A DNA stretch of 7,490 nucleotides from Bacillota bacterium (lineage in GTDB: Bacteria; Bacillota; Clostridia; Peptostreptococcales; Anaerovoracaceae), in contig JAEEGU010000102.1 in assembly GCA_016280485.1 (NCBI GenBank), forward strand, positions 1 through 7,490. Reading direction: 5' to 3'. Below, one piece after another: positions 1 through 4,807 of this stretch. The stretch's first letter is position 1. Every line of letters starts with the position of its first letter. Position numbers and translations under genes: made by a program. Below the pieces are notes generated by a model. That model had not been told where the DNA came from and did no database searches. It saw only the letters and a program-made list of their open reading frames with translations.

Positions 1-8
1 GTGCCCAT
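1..8 (-). CDS. Start of an unidentified gene downstream of the sigma factor (partial)
   Basis: Only the first bases of this gene are visible, so no product can be named. On the minus strand an AAAGGAG ribosome site (bases 19-25) is followed after 10 bases by ATG at 8-6, starting Met-Gly. A rival ATG at 43-41 abuts the sigma factor stop codon in another frame and is also open to the window edge, but it has no Shine-Dalgarno. The gene lies about 35 bases after the sigma factor gene and is probably co-transcribed with it. Genes in this position are often anti-sigma factors or sigma-dependent membrane proteins; that is inference from position alone. Confidence 0.5.
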
Positions 9-43
9 TTTCTCCACTCTCCTTTGATTTGCAAAATAAACAT

Positions 44-628
44 TTAGCGAGAGGTTCGCTTTAATCCTTTGCTTTCGAGATCCACGCGCAGGATTTCTTT
101 AGCCTTTTGTAAAAGGTAATCTATTCTCTTTACTTTTACGTTCATTACCATCGCCGCCTCCGCATAGGACATATCCTCAAAATAGATAAGCCATACTGCC
201 TCGCGAAGCTCTGGATCTATTCTTTCAAGACTGCTGTAAAGTGCAGTTCTTTCCTCTTTCTTTTGCAGCTTTTTTTCGGGTGTATTCTTGTCTACAATCG
301 CGCTGTAGCCCGTAAGTGCATCCAGACTTTCAACGCTGTCAATGCTGAACATTTCGGCATTCTTTTGAATACTGTGGAAACGCGTCGCAAGGTTTCTGGC
401 AGTCCTAAAAAGATACGCCTTAAAGCCGCCGACTCTGATGAGAGGTTTCTTTACCATGATACGCGCAAAGGCCTCTATCATCAGGTCCTCCGCATCATGG
501 ACATTATGGAGGTACCCGTTTAAGAATACAGTCACACTGTCGCCATAGCGGAGCATGAGTTCATCGTATGCTTCGCCTTTTCCGGACAAGAATAAACTAT
601 ACAGTTCGTCATCACTGCGACCATGCAT
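44..628 (-). CDS. RNA polymerase sigma factor, sigma-70 family, ECF-like
   Basis: A 194-residue two-domain sigma factor that would direct core RNA polymerase to a small set of promoters. Region 2 spans about residues 20-88, with the core-binding helix DAEDLMIEAFARI at 45-57 and the -10 recognition helix around FKAYLFRTARNLATRF at 69-84. A charged linker (about 90-122) leads to region 4 at about 125-182, whose helix-turn-helix (LREAVWLIYFEDMSYAEAAMVM) reads the -35 element. Regions 1.1 and 3 are absent and the length is usual for ECF factors. ATG at 628 is chosen because AAAGGAGA lies 9 bases upstream (638-645). Its own extended -10 promoter is at 757-785 and the leader contains two inverted repeats. 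A further gene begins just downstream. The subfamily and signal cannot be told from this sequence. Confidence 0.88.
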   Translation of the reverse strand: MHGRSDDELYSLFLSGKGEAYDELMLRYGDSVTVFLNGYLHNVHDAEDLMIEAFARIMVKKPLIRVGGFKAYLFRTARNLATRFHSIQKNAEMFSIDSVESLDALTGYSAIVDKNTPEKKLQKKEERTALYSSLERIDPELREAVWLIYFEDMSYAEAAMVMNVKVKRIDYLLQKAKEILRVDLESKGLKRTSR

Positions 629-694
629 TCTGTGGGGTCTCCTTTCCCTGATATTTTTTAAACCTGATATCGTATTATTCGCATTTCTTTAATC

Positions 695-727
695 ATGTTT
701 CACTATCCGAAACATTGAAATTTCAAT
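695..727 (-). repeat. Two abutting inverted repeats in the sigma factor leader
   Basis: Bases 695-701 (ATGTTTC) and 709-715 (GAAACAT) form a perfect 7-bp inverted repeat with a 7-base loop. Bases 714-727 (ATTGAAATTTCAAT) form a perfect 14-bp palindrome that shares two bases with it. Both lie between the predicted transcription start near 750 and the sigma factor ATG at 628, so they could be protein-binding operators or RNA hairpins in the leader. Function is not established. Confidence 0.5.
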
Positions 728-756
728 ATTTTTATATATATTTCAGGTTACACCGC

Positions 757-785
757 ATTATAGCAAAAGTCCAAATAAATCGCAA
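757..785 (-). promoter_or_regulatory. Housekeeping (sigma-A type) promoter of the sigma factor gene
   Basis: On the minus strand TTGCGA (780-785) and a perfect TATAAT (757-762) are separated by exactly 17 bases. A TG one base before the -10 (TGCTATAAT) makes it an extended -10 promoter. Transcription should start near base 750, giving a leader of about 120 bases before the ATG at 628. The promoter lies just downstream of the T run that ends the pnp region, so the sigma factor gene appears to be its own transcription unit. Confidence 0.78.
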
Positions 786-807
786 GGGAAAAATGAAATT
801 TTTCACT

Positions 808-836
808 AAAAAAACACCTCATCCGCCCTATCGGGC
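808..836 (-). terminator. Candidate terminator after pnp
   Basis: On the minus strand the end of the repeat element reads GCCC-GATA-GGGC, then GGATGAGGTG, then seven T (808-814). The terminal GGATGAGGTG can also pair with its exact complement at 1013-1023, placing a stem directly against the T run. It would end the operon after pnp and before the separate promoter at 757-785. This is a sequence-based prediction; the 9 bases between the small hairpin and the T run make the small hairpin alone a poor terminator. Confidence 0.45.
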
Positions 837-1023
837 ACCTTCCCCTCAAAGGGGAAGGCTTTAAATGAAAACCCCTCCCCGCAGTGGGGAGGCATAAAAT
901 GAAAACCCCTCCCCGCAGTGGGGAGGCATAAAATGAAAACCCTCCCGCAGTGGGGAGGGATATGCTTTATAATCTAGCCTTCCCCTTGAGGGGAAGGTGT
1001 CACCGAAAGTGACGGATGAGGTG
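815..1023. repeat. Inverted-repeat element 1 (209 bp) between pnp and the sigma factor gene
   Basis: The ends are perfect 11-bp inverted repeats, CACCTCATCCG (815-825) and CGGATGAGGTG (1013-1023). Each end continues into a unit of a small variable hairpin and a larger CCTTCCCC/GGGGAAGG hairpin: unit A is 815-860 and unit B, inverted, is 976-1023. Three 34-bp tandem hairpins and a short AT-rich stretch fill the middle. The element begins three bases after the pnp stop codon. It encodes no transposase; it resembles a MITE or palindromic intergenic element that would be moved in trans or maintained as an RNA structure. Together with the leader and promoter it accounts for the whole 398-base gene-free gap. 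Confidence 0.85.
864..960. repeat. Three tandem 34-bp hairpin repeats inside element 1
   Basis: Copies start at 864, 898 and 932 with a period of 34. Copies 1 and 2 are identical at the core and fold as CCTCCCC-gcagt-GGGGAGG (874-880 with 886-892 in copy 1). Copy 3 has lost two C residues and differs at the end, yet still folds as CCCTCCC-gcagtg-GGGAGGG (940-946 with 953-959). The linkers (CATAAAATGAAAA) are AT-rich. Each copy happens to contain a 10-codon ATG-to-TAA frame, which I regard as incidental. Confidence 0.85.
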
Positions 1024-1026
1024 AAA

Positions 1027-3129
1027 CTACAAAAGCTCTTTTCTGGAGAGGTTGATTCTGTTCTGGCTGTCGATTTCGGATACCTTTACGGTTACCACAT
1101 CACCGATATTCATAACGTCCTCTACCTTTTCAACTCTTTCCTTTGCCATCTTTGAGATGTGGAGGAGTCCTTCCTTACCCGGCAGGATTTCGATGAAGGC
1201 ACCAAAGTTCATAATTCTTGTAACCTTGCCCTCGTAAATACCGCCAATTTCTACGTCACGTACAAGGAGTTCGATTTCCTTCTTGCACTCTTCTGCAGAG
1301 GTTCCCTCTACGCCGTAGATTGAAACAAGACCGTCGTCGTTGATGTCAATCTTTACGCCGTACTTTTCAACCAGACCATTGATTGTCTCGCCGCCCTTAC
1401 CGATGACGATGCGAATCTTGTCCGGATTAATCATCATGCTGATAGCACGCGGTGCCCACTTTGAGAGCTCAGGACGAGGTCCAGGAATCTCCTCGAGCAT
1501 CTTGTCCATGATGAACATACGGCCTTCCTTTGCCTGACGGAGAGCCTTTTCAAGGATGTCTCTGGAAAGACCGTGAACCTTGATATCCATCTGGATAGCG
1601 GTTACGCCGACCTCTGTACCGGTTACCTTGAAGTCCATATCTCCGAGGAAGTCTTCCATACCCTGAATATCCGAAAGGATTGCAAACTCTGAGCTGCCGT
1701 CCTCTTTAACTCTTTCGATAAGCCCCATTGCGATACCTGCTACAGGTCTCTTGATAGGAACGCCGGCATCCATAAGCGCGAGGCATGATCCGCATGTCGA
1801 ACCCATTGAAGTAGAACCGTTTGACGAAAGTACGTCGGATACGACTCTGATTGCGTATGGGAACTCTTCAACCGGCGGAATTACAGGCAGCAGTGCTCTT
1901 TCAGCAAGTGCGCCGTGTCCGATTTCGCGTCGCCCCGGGCTGCGGCTTGTCTTTGCTTCGCCTACGGAATATCCCGGGAAGTTGTAGTGGTGGATATATC
2001 TCTTTTCGGTCTGTTCTGTAATACCGTCGATGGTCTGTGCTTCGCTTGCAGGAGCAAGTGTGCATGCGCTCATTACCTGAGTCTGGCCACGCTTAAAGAG
2101 GCCTGTGCCGTGTACGCGTGGGAGCAGGCCTGTCTCACAGTAGATAGGTCTGATTTCGTCGAGCTTTCTGTTGTCCGGACGGATTCCTTCGTCGAGAATC
2201 ATTGCACGGACTGTCTCCTTTGTGATATTGTAGAGAACTGCGTCGATGTCCTTTGCGCCTTCCGGATAGATTTCCGCGAAGTGCTCCTTTGTCTCAACCT
2301 CGACTGCGTCCATAGCGTCGAGTCTTGCCTGCTTTTCAGGTGTCTTTATAGCGTCCTTCATCTTTGGTGTAGCGTAAGCCCTTACTGCGGCGTCGATTTC
2401 TTCCGCAGGCTTGTAGAGGTTTACCTCCATCTTTGGCTTGCCGACTTCGGCAACCACTTCCTCGATGAATTCAACGATTTTCTTGATTTCTTCGTGTGCA
2501 AAGAGGATTGCGTCGAGCATTTCCATTTCAGGAACCTCGTGTGCGCCGGCCTCTACCATCATGATTGCTTCCTTTGTGCCGGAAACGGTCATTTCGATGT
2601 CGGAGACTTCTCTCTGTGCAAGTGTTGGGTTGATGACCAGCTGGCCGTCAACTCTGCCGACCTTTACCGAGCCTGTCGGTCCGTCCCAAGGGATGTCGGA
2701 GCAAGCAAGTGCAACTGATGAACCGATCATGCCGCAAACCTCCGGCGAGCAGTCAGGGTCAACCGACATTACTGTTGCTACAACAACTACGTCATTGTAG
2801 TAGCCCTTTGGGAAAAGCGGTCTGATTGGTCTGTCGATCAGACGGCTAGTGAGAATAGCGTGCTCGCTCGGGCGTCCTTCGCGCTTGATAAAGCCTCCCG
2901 GAATCTTGCCTACGGAGTACATTCTCTCCTCAAAGTCTACGCTGAGTGGGAAAAAGTCAATGTCCGGCTTTGGCTCCTTTGATGCGCAGGCTGTTACGTT
3001 CACAACTGTGTCACCGTACTTTACCATAACCTGGCCGTTTGCCTGTTCGCAAACCTTTCCGATTTCGAGTTCGAGGAGTCTGCCTCCCACTGCGGTTCTA
3101 AACGTTCTGTAATCTTCAAATCTTGGCAT
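1027..3129 (-). CDS. pnp: Polyribonucleotide nucleotidyltransferase (PNPase)
   Basis: PNPase degrades RNA 3'-to-5' by phosphorolysis, releasing nucleoside diphosphates, as a trimeric ring in the cytoplasm. The 700-residue protein has the full family layout: first RNase PH-like core (about 5-145, with GGFIKREGRPSEHAILTSRL at 78-97), helical linker (about 150-240), second, catalytic RNase PH core (about 315-545), KH domain with the GKGG loop at 577-580, and a C-terminal S1 domain (about 628-698). Catalytic features are present: SSNGSTSMGS at 435-444 for phosphate, and D487 and D493 for metal, matching E. coli D486/D492 by alignment from memory. I start at ATG 3129 (MPRFEDY); a TTG at 3138 is in frame but only two bases from the AGGAGGT site (3141-3147), whereas the ATG is 11 bases away. 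The gene follows rpsO, as in many bacteria, and its ribosome site sits in a hairpin loop. Confidence 0.98.
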   Translation of the reverse strand: MPRFEDYRTFRTAVGGRLLELEIGKVCEQANGQVMVKYGDTVVNVTACASKEPKPDIDFFPLSVDFEERMYSVGKIPGGFIKREGRPSEHAILTSRLIDRPIRPLFPKGYYNDVVVVATVMSVDPDCSPEVCGMIGSSVALACSDIPWDGPTGSVKVGRVDGQLVINPTLAQREVSDIEMTVSGTKEAIMMVEAGAHEVPEMEMLDAILFAHEEIKKIVEFIEEVVAEVGKPKMEVNLYKPAEEIDAAVRAYATPKMKDAIKTPEKQARLDAMDAVEVETKEHFAEIYPEGAKDIDAVLYNITKETVRAMILDEGIRPDNRKLDEIRPIYCETGLLPRVHGTGLFKRGQTQVMSACTLAPASEAQTIDGITEQTEKRYIHHYNFPGYSVGEAKTSRSPGRREIGHGALAERALLPVIPPVEEFPYAIRVVSDVLSSNGSTSMGSTCGSCLALMDAGVPIKRPVAGIAMGLIERVKEDGSSEFAILSDIQGMEDFLGDMDFKVTGTEVGVTAIQMDIKVHGLSRDILEKALRQAKEGRMFIMDKMLEEIPGPRPELSKWAPRAISMMINPDKIRIVIGKGGETINGLVEKYGVKIDINDDGLVSIYGVEGTSAEECKKEIELLVRDVEIGGIYEGKVTRIMNFGAFIEILPGKEGLLHISKMAKERVEKVEDVMNIGDVVTVKVSEIDSQNRINLSRKELL

Positions 3130-3154
3130 AATTAACAACTACCTCCTGTTAATT
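3130..3154 (-). promoter_or_regulatory. Hairpin presenting the pnp Shine-Dalgarno in its loop
   Basis: On the transcript, AATTAACA (from 3147-3154) and TGTTAATT (from 3130-3137) form a perfect 8-bp stem around a 9-base loop, GGAGGTAGT, which holds most of the ribosome-binding site. The 3' arm ends at the base immediately before the pnp ATG. Folding would bring the site closer to the start codon and could make a target for a regulator or ribonuclease. The stem has only one GC pair, so it would be only moderately stable. Confidence 0.6.
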
Positions 3155-3166
3155 TTCTTTCCTATA

Positions 3167-3205
3167 CCTTCTATAAATAAAAGCGGGGTTTTATGTGCCC
3201 CGCTT
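3167..3205 (-). terminator. Intrinsic terminator or attenuator between rpsO and pnp
   Basis: Reading the minus strand, AAGCGGGG (3198-3205) and CCCCGCTT (3181-3188) make a perfect 8-bp stem with a 9-base loop, followed by TTATTTATAG. The T tract is interrupted, which suggests partial termination, so pnp could still be reached by read-through. No convincing separate pnp promoter is visible between this hairpin and the pnp start, which favours read-through. A comparable terminator lies between rpsO and pnp in E. coli. Confidence 0.8.
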
Positions 3206-3227
3206 AAATTTCTGTTTGTAATGTAAA

Positions 3228-3494
3228 TTACTTTCTTAATCCTAAACGAGCAATAAGGCTTCTGTATCTTTCGAGATCCTTTTCCTTCAGGTAATTAAGA
3301 ATGTTTCTTCTCTGTCCTACCATCTTGAGGAGTCCTCTACGGGAGTGGTGGTCCTTTTTGTGAGTCTTGAGGTGCTCGTTGAGCTCGTTAATTCTGTAAG
3401 TCAGGATTGCAACCTGAACCTCAGGGGAACCTGTGTCACCGGCCTTTAAGCCATACTCTTTGATAATTTCTGCTTTCTTTTCTGTTGTTAACAT
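3228..3494 (-). CDS. rpsO: 30S ribosomal protein S15
   Basis: S15 is a primary binder of the 16S rRNA central domain and also contributes to an intersubunit bridge. The 88-residue product matches the family length and sequence: TEKKAEIIKEYG at the N-terminus, GDTGSPEVQVAILTYRI at about 19-35, the conserved KDHHSRRGLL stretch at about 47-56, and a basic RSLIARLGLRK C-terminus. ATG at 3494 is chosen because AAAGGAG lies six bases upstream (3501-3507) and the protein then begins as S15 normally does. A 44-codon in-frame extension upstream is leader RNA, not protein. It has its own strong promoter and a structured leader of about 130 bases, consistent with the autogenous control known for S15. 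Confidence 0.98.
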   Translation of the reverse strand: MLTTEKKAEIIKEYGLKAGDTGSPEVQVAILTYRINELNEHLKTHKKDHHSRRGLLKMVGQRRNILNYLKEKDLERYRSLIARLGLRK

Positions 3495-3623
3495 TTTTTT
3501 CTCCTTTTCTTTCGAGTGCGGATTTTTCGCATCTCTCACATGCCCTCTCCCGGTCGCGGTCAGAGTCTCCGTCAACTGAGGGAAGGTAAATTTGAATAAT
3601 TTTAGTGCGGCCGTAAGTCGCAA
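3495..3623 (-). promoter_or_regulatory. Structured rpsO leader, possible S15 autoregulatory site
   Basis: The region runs from the predicted start near 3623 to the rpsO ATG. Visible pairings include 3543-3547 with 3578-3582 (CCCTC/GAGGG). GCAT/ATGC (3529-3532 with 3540-3543) and TGCG/CGCA (3517-3520 with 3528-3531) share bases, so those two are mutually exclusive. S15 in several bacteria represses its own translation by binding leader RNA that mimics its 16S site. I could not match a published S15 leader class, so that role is inference. Confidence 0.4.
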
Positions 3624-3629
3624 CAATTT

Positions 3630-3658
3630 ATACTACCACGCATAAGCGTAATTGTCAA
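3630..3658 (-). promoter_or_regulatory. Strong promoter for rpsO, overlapping the ribF stop codon
   Basis: On the minus strand a perfect TTGACA (3653-3658) is followed after exactly 17 bases by TAGTAT (3630-3635), with TG one base before the -10. The -35 contains the ribF TGA stop (3655-3657). It lets rpsO and pnp be expressed independently of the upstream rbfA-ribF transcript. Expected start is near 3623. Confidence 0.82.
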
Positions 3659-4677
3659 CGAAAATCGCTCATTTTTGTGCGGTGAAATGCCTTTGCCGCT
3701 ATGCAGTCTTCGGTGATCTGCTTTTTTAAGGCATCAATTGAGTCGAATTTGATTTCCGGGCGGACGCGCTTTATGAAATTGACGCGAATATTTTTTCCGT
3801 AGAGCTCTTTGTCAAAGTCAAAAATGTGAGTCTCAATATTACGCACAAACTCGCCGATTGTCGGCTTATTTCCAACGTTTGTGATGCTGCCGTAGGTCTT
3901 GCCGCCATACTCGCAGGTCGTGATATACACGCCGTTTGGCGGCGACACCATATTAAGGTCGATATTGAGGTTCGAGGTCGGGAAGCCTATGGTCTTGCCG
4001 AGTCTGTTGCCAACAACAACCTCACCCTCCACCGAATAAGTGCGGCCCATGTACTTTGCGCACTCCTCCATTCTGCCCTCCTCGATGAGCTGACGGATAA
4101 GCGTACTGGATACCACATTCCCATCTATGGTGACAGGGGAAAGCACATGCACTCCAAAGCCCTGCTCGATACCCATGTGTGCGAGCATTTCAGGGGTCCC
4201 CGCGCCCTTAAAGCCAAAGCGGTAATTGAATCCGCAGTAGGCTTCGCGCATTTTAAATGTGCTGATAAGGAGTTTATTTACAAAGTTCTCCGGTGACATT
4301 GTGCGGACCTCATCAGTAAACGGAATGTCGAAAACATAGTCGACCCCCAGGCTTTCCATGATATGTTCCTTAACATCCGGGTAAATGATATTCTTGACCT
4401 CATTGCCGCCTTTAACCGTCACATCGCCCGAATCAGTACTTTTCGCTACGCCTCTGTCATCATCTGTTCTATTCTGACCGTCGGCTATTCTTCGCATTAA
4501 ATTCCTCGGATGGTTCGAGAAAGTGAAGACGGCAGACTTCACCCCCGCTGTTTTTGCGGCCTCCACGCAGCGGCGGATCAATTCCTGGTGCCCCATATGG
4601 ACACCGTCGAAATTGCCCAGTGCGACTACAGTCGGCTCGATATCTGTTATGTCATTTAAGTCTTTGAAAACTTTCAT
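3655..4677 (-). CDS. ribF: Bifunctional riboflavin kinase / FMN adenylyltransferase
   Basis: RibF converts riboflavin to FMN and then to FAD, using ATP, in the cytoplasm. The 340-residue protein has an N-terminal nucleotidyltransferase domain (about 1-195) with the ATP-binding GNFDGVHMGH at 21-30, SNHPRN at 54-59 and SSTLIR at 190-195. The C-terminal kinase domain (about 207-335) has NRLGKTIGFPTSNL at 224-237, NVGNKPT at 267-273 and ETHIFDFDKELYG at 282-294, where E282 is the likely catalytic base. About 25 extra hydrophilic residues lie at roughly 65-93 compared with B. subtilis RibC as I recall it. I start at ATG 4677 (MKVFKDL). An in-frame ATG at 4689 lies inside the repeat and would consume the Shine-Dalgarno. 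No FMN riboswitch is visible upstream, as expected for the housekeeping operon copy. Confidence 0.96.
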   Translation of the reverse strand: MKVFKDLNDITDIEPTVVALGNFDGVHMGHQELIRRCVEAAKTAGVKSAVFTFSNHPRNLMRRIADGQNRTDDDRGVAKSTDSGDVTVKGGNEVKNIIYPDVKEHIMESLGVDYVFDIPFTDEVRTMSPENFVNKLLISTFKMREAYCGFNYRFGFKGAGTPEMLAHMGIEQGFGVHVLSPVTIDGNVVSSTLIRQLIEEGRMEECAKYMGRTYSVEGEVVVGNRLGKTIGFPTSNLNIDLNMVSPPNGVYITTCEYGGKTYGSITNVGNKPTIGEFVRNIETHIFDFDKELYGKNIRVNFIKRVRPEIKFDSIDALKKQITEDCIAAKAFHRTKMSDFR

Positions 4678-4680
4678 TTT

Positions 4681-4691
4681 CCACCTCATCC
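4681..4691 (-). promoter_or_regulatory. ribF ribosome-binding site formed by the repeat end
   Basis: The transcript reads GGATGAGGTGGAAA then ATG at 4677. GAGGTG is complementary to the 16S 3' end, with four bases to the start codon (about six from the GAGG core). All but the last bases belong to the terminal inverted repeat of element 2, whose far end (4797-4807) is its exact complement. Confidence 0.75.
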
Positions 4692-4807
4692 GGCACTATC
4701 GTGCCACCTTCCCCTCAAGGGGAAGGCTTTAAAAATAGCCTCATCCGCACAATAAAACAATTAGCCTTCCCCTCCGAGGGGAAGGTGCCCGCAGGGCGGA
4801 TGAGGTG
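4682..4807. repeat. Inverted-repeat element 2 (126 bp) filling the truB-ribF gap
   Basis: Perfect 11-bp terminal inverted repeats lie at 4682-4692 and 4797-4807. The left unit contains GGCAC-tatc-GTGCC (4692-4705) and CCTTCCCC-tcaa-GGGGAAGG (4707-4726). The right unit contains CCTTCCCC/GGGGAAGG (4765-4785) and GCCC-gca-GGGC (4787-4797). A stray CCTCATCCG at about 4739-4747 in the middle looks like the remnant of another unit. The element begins at the base right after the truB TAA (minus strand) and ends four bases before the ribF ATG. It is the same family as the elements at 815-1023 and 7017-7064. Confidence 0.88.

Noticed and set aside
864..960. CRISPR-like array of 34-bp repeats
   Set aside because: The repeats are directly adjacent with no unique spacers, each folds into a GC-rich hairpin, and no cas genes are present.
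866..960. Tandem 10-codon peptides (MKTPPRSGEA) in the 34-bp repeats
   Set aside because: The period is not a multiple of three, there is no ribosome site, and the codons simply restate the hairpin.
815..1023. Insertion sequence carrying its own transposase
   Set aside because: The element is only 209 bp and contains no coding frame; at most it is a non-autonomous element.
1915..2718. A 267-codon open frame on the plus strand opposite pnp
   Set aside because: It is antisense to a conserved gene, has an unusual cysteine-rich composition typical of a shadow frame, and no ribosome site or family resemblance.
3495..3626. A 44-codon N-terminal extension of S15
   Set aside because: It would start at about the predicted transcription start, lacks a ribosome site, and S15 has its usual 88 residues from the ATG at 3494.
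4678..4689. ribF start at the ATG in the repeat (MRWK)
   Set aside because: It lies within GGATGAGG itself and has no upstream ribosome site; the ATG at 4677 is correctly spaced.
4678..4807. FMN riboswitch ahead of ribF
   Set aside because: The gap is fully explained by the inverted-repeat element, and the conserved RFN element core is not recognisable.
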